A stretch of DNA of 64,000 nucleotides from Mycobacteriaceae bacterium. GTDB taxonomy: Bacteria > Actinomycetota > Actinomycetes > Mycobacteriales > Mycobacteriaceae. Positions within the stretch are counted from its first letter, which is position 1, and each line of letters begins with the position of its first letter. Positions 56,951 through 64,000 of this stretch are shown here, in pieces. The stretch covers positions 25,529 through 89,528 of the forward strand of contig JAPOKC010000007.1 in NCBI GenBank assembly GCA_029977845.1, in the 5' to 3' direction. Both the position numbers and the translations under genes were made by a program. Under the pieces are notes generated by a model. The model was not told where the DNA came from and searched no databases. It worked only from the letters and a program-made list of their open reading frames with translations.

Positions 56951-58261
56951 GTGCCGTTACGGTCGTTGTTCTCCCGCGGGTCCTGGACGGAGACCCGCCG
57001 TGTCATCCACATCCTGCACAAGGAGACCGTCGGCGGCGCGATCCTGCTGGCGGCTGCAACCGTCGCGCTGGTATGGGCCAACTCCCCGTGGTCGGCGTCC
57101 TATCACGCGCTGACCGCTCTGAAAGTCGGCACCGACGATCTGGGCCTGCACCTGAACCTGTCGCTGGGCGGGTGGGCCGCCGACGGACTGCTGGCCATCT
57201 TCTTCTTCGTAGTCGGGCTGGAACTCAAGCGGGAGTTCGTCGCGGGCGATCTGCGCGACCCGGCCCGCGCCGCGTTGCCGATCGCCGCGGCGGTCGGCGG
57301 AATGGCGGCGCCGGCCCTGATCTTCACCGCCTTCGCCGCCGGTGCCGAACATGGCGCGCTCAAGGGCTGGGCCATCCCGACCGCGACCGACATCGCCTTC
57401 GCCGTCGCGGTGCTGGCCGTCATCTCGACCCATCTGCCGGCGGCGCTGCGCACCTTCCTGTTGACCCTGGCCGTGGTCGACGACCTGCTGGCCATCACGG
57501 TGATCGCGGTGTTCTACACCGCAAAGATCAACCTGGGCGCGCTGCTGCTGGCGCTCATCCCGCTGGCAGTGTTCGCCGTGCTGGTCCAGCGCCGGATCGA
57601 GATCTGGTGGCTGCTGGTCCCGCTGGCGGTCATCACCTGGGCGCTGGTCCACGAGTCCGGGATCCACGCCACCGTGGCCGGGGTGCTGCTCGGCTTCACG
57701 GTCCCGGTCCGCCGCCATGACGGCGAGGAGGGTCCCGGGCCGGCCGAGCACTTCGAGCACCGGATGCGGCCGATCTCGGCCGGGTTCGCGATCCCGGTGT
57801 TCGCCTTCTTCGCCGCCGGGGTGACCTTCGGCGGTCTTAAGGGCCTGATGGCGGCGCTCGGGGACCCGATCGCGATGGGCGTCGTCGGCGGGCTGGTGGT
57901 GGGCAAGACGCTCGGGGTATTCGGCACCACCCGGGCGCTGGCGGCCTTCACCCACGCCGACCTCGATCCCTCGCTGCGCTGGATCGACGTCTTCGGCGTC
58001 TCGATCCTGGCCGGGATCGGGTTCACGGTGTCGCTGTTGATCGGGGAGTTGGCCTACGCCGACCAACCGTCGCGCCAGGCGCTGGTGAAGGTGGCCGTGC
58101 TCACCGGATCCCTGCTGGCAGCACTGCTGGCCGCGGGGGTCCTGCGCATCCGCAACCGGCACTATCGGTCGGTGTTCGAACTGGAGACCGCCGATCCCGA
58201 CCAGGACGGTGTGCCCGACGTCTATCTCACAGGCCGGGACGCGCACGGAACGGGTGGGTAG
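56951..58261 (+). CDS. nhaA: Na+/H+ antiporter NhaA
   Basis: A 436-residue Na+(Li+)/H+ antiporter of the NhaA fold with 12 helices. NhaA signatures are [18 protein letters not shown] and [18 protein letters not shown]; the ion-binding pair appears in [17 protein letters not shown] (tandem Asp), and [14 protein letters not shown] and VGKTLGVF near the C-terminus. A cytoplasmic tail of about 50 residues follows. GTG start 6 nt after TAGAGT; leaderless. M. tuberculosis carries ABC transporter genes in this interval instead. Confidence 0.93.
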   Translation: MPLRSLFSRGSWTETRRVIHILHKETVGGAILLAAATVALVWANSPWSASYHALTALKVGTDDLGLHLNLSLGGWAADGLLAIFFFVVGLELKREFVAGDLRDPARAALPIAAAVGGMAAPALIFTAFAAGAEHGALKGWAIPTATDIAFAVAVLAVISTHLPAALRTFLLTLAVVDDLLAITVIAVFYTAKINLGALLLALIPLAVFAVLVQRRIEIWWLLVPLAVITWALVHESGIHATVAGVLLGFTVPVRRHDGEEGPGPAEHFEHRMRPISAGFAIPVFAFFAAGVTFGGLKGLMAALGDPIAMGVVGGLVVGKTLGVFGTTRALAAFTHADLDPSLRWIDVFGVSILAGIGFTVSLLIGELAYADQPSRQALVKVAVLTGSLLAALLAAGVLRIRNRHYRSVFELETADPDQDGVPDVYLTGRDAHGTGG

Positions 58262-58264
58262 ACT
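58259..58264 (+). promoter_or_regulatory. -10 hexamer of dxs overlapping a stop codon
   Basis: TAGACT begins with the TAG stop of nhaA and ends 6 nt before ATG 58271 of dxs, a leaderless arrangement. Confidence 0.55.
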
Positions 58265-58270
58265 GGGCGG

Positions 58271-60175
58271 ATGCTCGAGCAGATCCGCGGCCCCGCTGAT
58301 CTGCAGCGCCTTTCCCAGGACCAGCTGACCGATCTGGCCGAGGAGATCCGCGAGTTCCTCATCCACAAAGTCGCCGCGACCGGCGGCCACCTGGGACCCA
58401 ACCTCGGTGTGGTGGAACTCACCCTCGCGCTGCACCGGGTCTTCGACTCACCGCACGACCCGATCATCTTCGACACCGGCCACCAGGCGTACGTGCACAA
58501 GATGCTGACCGGGCGCGGTGCAGACTTCGACACGCTTCGCTGCAAGGGCGGGCTGTCGGGTTACCCGTCGCGCGCCGAAAGTGACCATGACTGGGTCGAG
58601 TCCAGCCACGCCTCGGCCGCGCTGTCCTACGCTGACGGGCTGTCCAAGGCATTCGAACTGTCCGGACAGCGCAACCGGCATGTGGTCGCCGTCGTCGGTG
58701 ACGGCGCGCTCACCGGAGGGATGTGCTGGGAGGCGCTCAACAACATCGCCGCGGGCAAGCGTCCGGTGGTCATCGTGGTCAACGACAACGGGCGCAGTTA
58801 CGCGCCCACCATCGGCGGACTGGCCGAGCATCTGTCCGCGCTGCGTCTGCAACCCGGCTACGAGCGCTTCCTGGAGCGCAGCCGCAACGTGGTACGCGGC
58901 ATCCCGCTGATCGGCGAGGTCTGCTTCCAGGCCATGCACAGCGTCAAGGCCGGCATCAAGGACGCGGTCTCCCCGCAGGCGATGTTCACCGACCTGGGTC
59001 TCAAGTACGTCGGTCCGATCGACGGCCATGACGAGCACGCCGTCGAGAGCGCTCTGCGGCACGCCCGGGGCTTCAACCGGCCGGTGATCGTGCACGTCGC
59101 CACCCGCAAGGGGATGGGCTATCCGCCGGCTGAGAACGACGAGGCCGAGCAGATGCACTCGACCGGGGTCATCGACCCGAAGACCGGACTGGCCACCAGG
59201 GCGTCCGCGCCGGGCTGGACGTCGGTGTTCTCCGACGCGCTGATCGCCTACGCCGGGGCGCGCCGCGACATCGTGGCGATCACCGCCGCCATGCCCGGTC
59301 CCACCGGTCTGGCGCAGTTCGGTGAGCAGTTCCCCGACCGGCTCTTCGACGTCGGTATCGCCGAGCAGCACGCGATGACCTCGGCCGCCGGCCTGGCCAT
59401 GGGCGGTATGCATCCGGTGGTGGCGATCTACTCCACCTTCCTCAACCGAGCCTTCGACCAGATCATGATGGACGTGGCGCTGCACAAACTCCCCGTCACC
59501 ATGGTCCTCGATCGGGCCGGCATCACCGGTAACGACGGCGCCAGCCACAACGGCATGTGGGACCTGTCGATCCTCAACATCGTCCCCGGTATCCGGGTGG
59601 CAGCCCCGCGCGACGGCGCCCGGTTGCGCGAGGAACTCGGCGAGGCACTCGACGTCAAGGACGGCCCGACCGCCATCCGGTTCCCCAAAGGCGAAGTGGG
59701 CCAAGATATTCCGGCCCTCGAACGCCGATCCGGCGTGGACATCCTGGCCCGTCCGGCCGACGGTCTCGGTGAGGACGTGTTGCTGATCGCGGTGGGCGCT
59801 TTCGCGCCGATGGCGCTGAAGGTGGCCGACCGGTTGCGCAACCAGGGCATCGGCGTGACCGTTGTCGATCCTCGCTGGGTGCTGCCGGTCCCGTCAGTAC
59901 TGGGTCCGCTGGCGCGGTCGCACAAGCTGGTGGTCACCTGCGAGGACAACGGGATCGCCGGAGGCGTGGGCTCAGCGGTCTCGTCGGCCCTGCGCGCAGC
60001 TGAGATCGACGTGCCGTGCCGGGACCTCGGTGTGCCGCAGCGATTCCTCGATCACGCCTCCCGGGGCGAGGTGCTCGCCGAGGTGGGCCTCACCGAGCAG
60101 AACATCGCCCGCCAGGTGACCGGCTGGGTGGCCGCCCTCGGCGCGGCCGACGAAGTGACCGAACGGGTCGACTGA
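58271..60175 (+). CDS. dxs: 1-deoxy-D-xylulose-5-phosphate synthase
   Basis: TPP enzyme joining pyruvate and glyceraldehyde-3-phosphate, the first and flux-setting step of the MEP isoprenoid pathway. The 634 residues match Rv2682c. TPP motif: [32 protein letters not shown] and the histidine in [13 protein letters not shown] are active-site segments, and [18 protein letters not shown] is the transketolase region. A C-terminal transketolase domain ends the protein. ATG start 6 nt after TAGACT. Convergent with RNase D. Confidence 0.97.
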   Translation: MLEQIRGPADLQRLSQDQLTDLAEEIREFLIHKVAATGGHLGPNLGVVELTLALHRVFDSPHDPIIFDTGHQAYVHKMLTGRGADFDTLRCKGGLSGYPSRAESDHDWVESSHASAALSYADGLSKAFELSGQRNRHVVAVVGDGALTGGMCWEALNNIAAGKRPVVIVVNDNGRSYAPTIGGLAEHLSALRLQPGYERFLERSRNVVRGIPLIGEVCFQAMHSVKAGIKDAVSPQAMFTDLGLKYVGPIDGHDEHAVESALRHARGFNRPVIVHVATRKGMGYPPAENDEAEQMHSTGVIDPKTGLATRASAPGWTSVFSDALIAYAGARRDIVAITAAMPGPTGLAQFGEQFPDRLFDVGIAEQHAMTSAAGLAMGGMHPVVAIYSTFLNRAFDQIMMDVALHKLPVTMVLDRAGITGNDGASHNGMWDLSILNIVPGIRVAAPRDGARLREELGEALDVKDGPTAIRFPKGEVGQDIPALERRSGVDILARPADGLGEDVLLIAVGAFAPMALKVADRLRNQGIGVTVVDPRWVLPVPSVLGPLARSHKLVVTCEDNGIAGGVGSAVSSALRAAEIDVPCRDLGVPQRFLDHASRGEVLAEVGLTEQNIARQVTGWVAALGAADEVTERVD

Positions 60176-60183
60176 ACCTTCTG

Positions 60184-61440
60184 CTAGGCCTGCTGCTGCG
60201 GCAGCAGCACCCGGGTCAGAACCGGGACCACCAGATTGCGCTGCCAATCGCGCGCGCTGCAGCTGCGCAGATAGCCGTCCACGGTGTCCGGGTCGACGTC
60301 CCCGGACTCCTGCCATTCCCAGCACAACCGGCGGATCGTCTCCGGAGACACGAGATTCTCGGTCGGTACGCCCACCTCGCCGGAGAGTTCGGTCAGCGCG
60401 AACTTGACGACCTCCAGACGTGCGGCGGCCTCCGGTTTGCGCTTGCCCCAGCGCACCGGTGGCGGCGGACCGTTGTTCGGCTCCCCGGTCTCCACGGGTT
60501 CGGTGCTCGACCGGGCGGTGGCCAGGGCGTCCAGCCACACCTTCGCCGACTTGCGTTGCCTCTGTCCGCCGAACACCGGCAGTGCGGTCAACTCCTCGAC
60601 GGTCTCGGGGTCGGCCATCGCCGCGGCGATGATCGCCGCGTCAGGCAGGATGCGCCCCGGCGCGATATCCCGGCTTCGGGCGATCTGATCGCGCACCGTC
60701 CACAGTTCCCGCACCGCCGCGAGTCCCTTGCCGGTGCGGACTTTGTGGATTCCCGATGTTCTGCGCCACCGGTCGCGTCGGGTGGGCGAGCTCTCGGCCT
60801 GCCGCAGGAACTCGAATTCCTCTGCAGCCCAGGTGTTCTTACCCTGATCGGCCAACACACCCTCGATCGCCGCACGCAACTCGATCAGCACCTCCACGTC
60901 GAGTGCGGCGTAGTTGAGCCAGGCGTCGGGCAACGGCCGCTTGGACCAGTCGGCGGCGCCGTGCCCCTTGGCCAGTCCGAGGCCGAGCAGTCGCTGGACC
61001 ATCGCGGCGAGGTTCACCCGCTCGAAACCGGCCAGCCGTCCGGCGAGTTCGGTGTCGTAGAGGGCGGGTGGACGCAGTCCCACCTCGGCAAGACACGGCA
61101 GGTCCTGATCGGCGGCGTGCAGGATCCACTCGTCATCGCCGAGGACATCGGCCAGCGGTCGCAGGGCGTCGATCGGGCTGCCGCCGTGGTTCACCGGGTC
61201 GATCAGCACGGTGCCGGCGCCTTCGCGCCGGATCTGGATCAGGTAGGCGCGGTTGGAGTAACGGAAGCCCGATGCGCGTTCGGCGTCGACGGCGAACGGC
61301 CCGCGGCCGGACGCCAGCTTTCCTGCGGCCCCGGCGATCTCGTCGGCGCTGACCGCCACCGGCGGCACACCCTCGGCGGGACGCAGCAGCGGTGTGGGCG
61401 CGGGTTCCTCAGTCGGTTCGTCGGCCGGTACGTCGGACAT
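60184..61440 (-). CDS. rnd: Ribonuclease D with HRDC domain
   Basis: A 418-residue 3'-5' exoribonuclease (Rv2681) of the DEDDy family. Exo I: FAVDAERASGFRY (DxE). Exo II: LHAADQDLPCL. Exo III: WLNYAALDVEVLIEL (Y-x3-D). A HRDC domain (VRELWTVRDQIARSRDIAPGRILPDAAIIAAAMADPETVEEL) binds nucleic acid. The C-terminal extension contains a Pro-rich linker and a further helical domain. The starting ATG is at 61440. It probably matures tRNA or trims RNA 3' ends. Downstream of the DUF3000 gene by 12 nt, likely one operon. Confidence 0.9.
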   Translation of the reverse strand: MSDVPADEPTEEPAPTPLLRPAEGVPPVAVSADEIAGAAGKLASGRGPFAVDAERASGFRYSNRAYLIQIRREGAGTVLIDPVNHGGSPIDALRPLADVLGDDEWILHAADQDLPCLAEVGLRPPALYDTELAGRLAGFERVNLAAMVQRLLGLGLAKGHGAADWSKRPLPDAWLNYAALDVEVLIELRAAIEGVLADQGKNTWAAEEFEFLRQAESSPTRRDRWRRTSGIHKVRTGKGLAAVRELWTVRDQIARSRDIAPGRILPDAAIIAAAMADPETVEELTALPVFGGQRQRKSAKVWLDALATARSSTEPVETGEPNNGPPPPVRWGKRKPEAAARLEVVKFALTELSGEVGVPTENLVSPETIRRLCWEWQESGDVDPDTVDGYLRSCSARDWQRNLVVPVLTRVLLPQQQA

Positions 61441-61452
61441 GTCGGGGACAGC

Positions 61453-62034
61453 TCAGGCGCGGGAGCGGGAACTCAGGTCGGTGACACCGGTCGGGGGCAA
61501 GCCGGCAGCGTGTTCGAGCACCTCGCAGAACGCCTGCACGTGGGCGTCCAGAGCCAGTGTGGTGGCAGTCCACGAGGCCCGCATCTCCAACTGGTGGGCG
61601 CGCGGCGGCCCGGAGATGTCGCCGTATCGCACCGAGGTGGTGGCGGTGACCGTGCCGCCCAGGGCGGTCACCTGATCGCCGCGTGATTCCAGCGCCTCGA
61701 CCAGCCAGCTCCAGGCCACCTCCGGCAGCAACGGGTCGACCGCCTCGCTGGGGTCAAGATCGGCCTGGATGAAGGCGACCAATCGCATGGTCCCGTCCCA
61801 GGCGTCCGCGCCGTCGGGGTCGTGCAGCAGGATCAGCCGGCCGAACGCATCCCCCTCGGAGTTCTCCGGTAGCGGCACCGACTCCTCGCGCTTGACCTCG
61901 GCGCCGAGGGCATAGCTGTAGGGCGCCAGCCGCTGAGGTGGGCGGATCGGACCGAGCTCGATCTCAGGGCGCACCTGGGCGGCGTTCATTGCGGCCACGG
62001 CCTCCCGGAACTGCGCCGGTTCCGCACTCGTCAC
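61453..62034 (-). CDS. DUF3000 family protein
   Basis: A 193-residue actinobacterial protein (Rv2680) of unknown role, beginning VTSAEPAQFREAVAAMNAAQVRPEIELGPIRPPQRLAPYSYALGAEV, with GRLILLHDPDGADAWDGTMRLVAFIQADLDPSEAVDPLLPEVAWSWLVEAL as the conserved block and TVTATTSVRYGDISGPPRAHQLEMRASWTATT. GTG 62034 is chosen because TAGCGT (62043-62048, minus strand) lies 8 nt upstream. Probably co-transcribed with rnd. Divergent from hemE, which starts 80 bp away. Confidence 0.86.
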   Translation of the reverse strand: MTSAEPAQFREAVAAMNAAQVRPEIELGPIRPPQRLAPYSYALGAEVKREESVPLPENSEGDAFGRLILLHDPDGADAWDGTMRLVAFIQADLDPSEAVDPLLPEVAWSWLVEALESRGDQVTALGGTVTATTSVRYGDISGPPRAHQLEMRASWTATTLALDAHVQAFCEVLEHAAGLPPTGVTDLSSRSRA

Positions 62035-62113
62035 GTGAATCGACGCTAGCCCCATCCGGTGAACCGTGTAGGCAGGCGCGCCGGTCCCGGCCCGAGCGTG
62101 GCAGCATGAGCCG

Positions 62114-63163
62114 GTGAGTTCCCGTCGTCAGCTGCCCGATTCGCCGTATCTGGCGGCCGCCGCCGGCCGCAAACCCCGCCGCACCCCGGTGTGGTTCATG
62201 CGGCAGGCCGGGCGGTCGTTGCCGGAGTACCGGGAACTGCGCTCGAAGAACACGATGATGCAGGCGTGTTTCGACCCGGAGCTGATCTGCGAGATCACCC
62301 TGCAGCCGATCCGCCGCCACGGCGTGGACGCGGCCATCCTGTTCTCCGACATCGTCGTCCCGCTGCGCGGGGCCGGTATCGACCTCGACATCGTCGCGGA
62401 TGTCGGGCCGGTGATCGCTCATCCGATCCGAACCGAAGCCGATGTCCGGGGGATCGCAGGTCTGGAACTCGCCCGGGTCAGCGCGGTGTCCGAGGCCGTG
62501 GGAATGCTGGTGCGCGAACTGGACGATGTGCCGCTGATCGGATTCGCCGGAGCGCCCTTCACGCTGGCGTCGTATCTGGTGGAGGGCGGCCCGAGCAAGC
62601 TTCACGAGCGGACCAAGGCGATGATGCTGTCCGAACCGTCGACCTGGCATGCGCTGATGGCCGCGCTGACCGATCTGACCATCGACTTCCTCCGCCTGCA
62701 ACTGGACGCCGGTGTCGACGCCATTCAGTTGTTCGATTCCTGGGCCGGCACCCTGTCGCTGGCCGACTACCGCAGCTATGTCCTGCCGCACAGCAGCCGG
62801 GTCTTCGACGCGGTCGCGGGTTATGGGGTGCCCATGACGCACTTCGGGGTCGGCACCGCGGAGTTGCTCGGTGCGATGTCCGCGGCGGGGCCGACCGTGG
62901 TGGGGGTGGACTGGCGGACCTCACTGGCCGACGCCGCGGCCCGGGTGGATGCGGGAAGGGCGTTGCAGGGCAACCTCGACCCGGTGGTGCTGCTGGCCGG
63001 CTGGCCGGTGGTCGAGAAGGCGGCTCGGGCTGTGGTCGATGACGGTCGCCGGGCCGTCGACGCCGGCGCCGGAGGCCATATCTTCAACCTGGGACACGGT
63101 GTGTTGCCCGCCACCGATCCGGATCTGCTGACCGACCTGGTGGCGCTGGTGCATTCATTGTGA
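62114..63163 (+). CDS. hemE: Uroporphyrinogen III decarboxylase
   Basis: HemE decarboxylates uroporphyrinogen III to coproporphyrinogen III. The 349 residues include the signatures [19 protein letters not shown] (Arg and Gln at the substrate site), the catalytic Asp in [16 protein letters not shown] and [17 protein letters not shown]. The GTG start has a CAGCAT element 6 nt upstream. Its TGA overlaps the GTG of hemY by 4 nt (GTGA), making a haem-synthesis operon. Confidence 0.96.
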   Translation: MSSRRQLPDSPYLAAAAGRKPRRTPVWFMRQAGRSLPEYRELRSKNTMMQACFDPELICEITLQPIRRHGVDAAILFSDIVVPLRGAGIDLDIVADVGPVIAHPIRTEADVRGIAGLELARVSAVSEAVGMLVRELDDVPLIGFAGAPFTLASYLVEGGPSKLHERTKAMMLSEPSTWHALMAALTDLTIDFLRLQLDAGVDAIQLFDSWAGTLSLADYRSYVLPHSSRVFDAVAGYGVPMTHFGVGTAELLGAMSAAGPTVVGVDWRTSLADAAARVDAGRALQGNLDPVVLLAGWPVVEKAARAVVDDGRRAVDAGAGGHIFNLGHGVLPATDPDLLTDLVALVHSL

Positions 63164-64000
63164 CTTGCACGTATTGCGTTGTCGGCGGCGGTATTTCAGG
63201 TCTGGTCGCCGCTTACCGCATACGTGCGCTGACCGGGCCGGAGGCCGAGATCGTCGTATTCGACCCGGCCGACCGGCTCGGCGGCGTGCTGCGCACCGAG
63301 ACGCTGGCCGGTCAGGTTCTGGACATCGGCGCCGAGGCGTTCATCGTCCGCCGTCCTGAAGTGCCCGCTCTGCTGGGTGAGCTGGGACTGTCCGACCGGT
63401 TGATCACTCCCACCGGGGTGCGCACCACGATCTTCAGCCAGAGCAGGCTGCACCCGCTGCCGGCCGGAACGGTCAACGGGCTGCCAGGTTCGGCCGACGC
63501 GCTGGCCGGACTGGTCGACGCGGCGACCACGGAACGTATCGCCTCTGAGCCGACGAGGCCGATGCACTGGCAGCCCGGTTCGGATCCGGCCGCCGGCGAG
63601 GTGGTCGCCGACCGGTTCGGCGAGCAGGTGGTGACCCGATCGCTGGACCCGATGCTCTCGGGTGTGTACGCAGGTTCGGCGGCCACCATCGGAATCCGCT
63701 CGGCGGTCCCCACGGTGGCCGCCGCCCTGGACGCCGGGGCGGCCAGCCTGACCGATGCGGTGCGCCGCGCATCGCCGGCCGGGGTCGCGGGTCCGGTGTT
63801 CGGCGCCGTCGAGGGCGGCTATCAGATCCTGCTCGACGAACTCATCTCCCGCAGCGCCGCGCAGTGGGTGCAGACCGCGATCACCACCATCGCCCCGGAC
63901 ACCCCCGGGTGGTCCCTGTCCGACGGGACCGGCACGCACTGGCACGCCGACGCGGTGGTGGTCGCGGTCGCCGCCCCGCAGCTGCCCGCCCTGCTCGGTG
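63160..64000 (+). CDS. hemY: Coproporphyrinogen/protoporphyrinogen oxidase HemY (3' truncated)
   Basis: FAD-dependent oxidase of the actinobacterial coproporphyrin-dependent haem pathway (CgoX/HemY; Rv2677c-like). The frame is open from GTG 63160 to the end of the window, 280 residues of about 450. The N-terminal FAD motif reads [18 protein letters not shown], then [12 protein letters not shown], and [23 protein letters not shown] and [15 protein letters not shown]. It lacks the C-terminal FAD motif because the window ends. Coupled to hemE by a GTGA overlap. Confidence 0.93.
   Translation, partial: MTCTYCVVGGGISGLVAAYRIRALTGPEAEIVVFDPADRLGGVLRTETLAGQVLDIGAEAFIVRRPEVPALLGELGLSDRLITPTGVRTTIFSQSRLHPLPAGTVNGLPGSADALAGLVDAATTERIASEPTRPMHWQPGSDPAAGEVVADRFGEQVVTRSLDPMLSGVYAGSAATIGIRSAVPTVAAALDAGAASLTDAVRRASPAGVAGPVFGAVEGGYQILLDELISRSAAQWVQTAITTIAPDTPGWSLSDGTGTHWHADAVVVAVAAPQLPALLG

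Noticed and set aside
60016..61686. 556-residue plus-strand ORF over rnd and the DUF3000 gene
   Set aside because: Shadow frame; the minus strand encodes RNase D with intact motifs.

Overview
The window is a contiguous piece of a high-GC mycobacterial chromosome. The conserved gene order runs from thyX to hemE/hemY and follows the M. tuberculosis segment around Rv2754c to Rv2677c. Diagnostic genes include the SigA/SigB pair with a Lys/Ala-rich SigA tail, IdeR, ClgR-PspA-PspM, ChiZ beside LexA, DUF3046, DUF3039, DUF4193 and polyphosphate glucokinase. Genes absent from that position in M. tuberculosis (a gluABCD transporter, an NhaA antiporter, a TetR plus two NTF2-like genes, an LGFP-repeat membrane protein, an intein-free recA) fit a fast-growing environmental Mycobacterium/Mycolicibacterium. 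No rRNA, tRNA, IS element, prophage or CRISPR array was seen. No gene-free stretch exceeds 300 bases.

Layout. 1-8.8 kb: thyX (5' truncated), dapA, RNase J, a mycofactocin-type SDR and an ABM monooxygenase on the opposite strand, a hotdog thioesterase, ftsK, N-acetylglutamate synthase and pgsA3. 8.8-11.4 kb: the envelope-stress operon clgR-pspA-pspM, convergent with ephG. 11.4-14.5 kb: TetR regulator, two tandem NTF2-like proteins, glycosyltransferase and DUF3046. 14.5-16.2 kb: recA-recX under an SOS box and a second DNA-damage promoter. 16.2-21.5 kb: MFS symporter, F420-type oxidoreductase and gluABCD. 21.5-30 kb: miaB, membrane protein, DUF349 protein, DMT-like transporter, Rv2728c-like gene, miaA, dapF and hflX. 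30-33.5 kb: fadE20 behind a strong palindromic operator and the LGFP/sunset protein. 33.5-36.2 kb: lexA/chiZ divergent SOS promoter region, nrdR and a PhzF-like protein. 36-49 kb: PAC2 protein, DUF4192, ideR, sigB, DUF3099, DUF3039, YihY, DUF7455, DUF952, a propeller-like hypothetical, sigA, ppgK, suhB, the LytR_C protein, DUF4193 and DUF3093. 49-64 kb: dut, DUF3710, hydrolase, OB-fold protein, DUF3159, ceoC/ceoB, APC permease, TrmA/RumA methyltransferase, nhaA, dxs, RNase D, DUF3000, hemE and hemY (3' truncated).

Themes. The window is dense in DNA-damage and stress control: recA-recX, lexA-chiZ, sigB and clgR behind ECF-type promoters, psp, and sigA itself. It also carries core metabolism: lysine/peptidoglycan (dapA, dapF), isoprenoids (dxs), haem (hemE, hemY), dTMP supply (thyX, dut), tRNA modification (miaA, miaB) and K+ uptake control (ceoB/C).

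The most consistent regulatory pattern is leaderless transcription. About 19 genes have a TANNNT -10 hexamer ending 6-8 nt before an ATG or GTG, and about seven more have CANNNT. In several cases the TAG stop codon of the upstream gene forms the first half of that -10. I found no clearly new multi-gene defence or mobile system. The most unusual items are the greatly enlarged histone-H1-like SigA tail, the LGFP-TM-sunset protein, the fadE20 operator plus 5' hairpin, the multi-site SOS region upstream of chiZ, and the overlapping divergent -10 boxes of dut and its neighbour.
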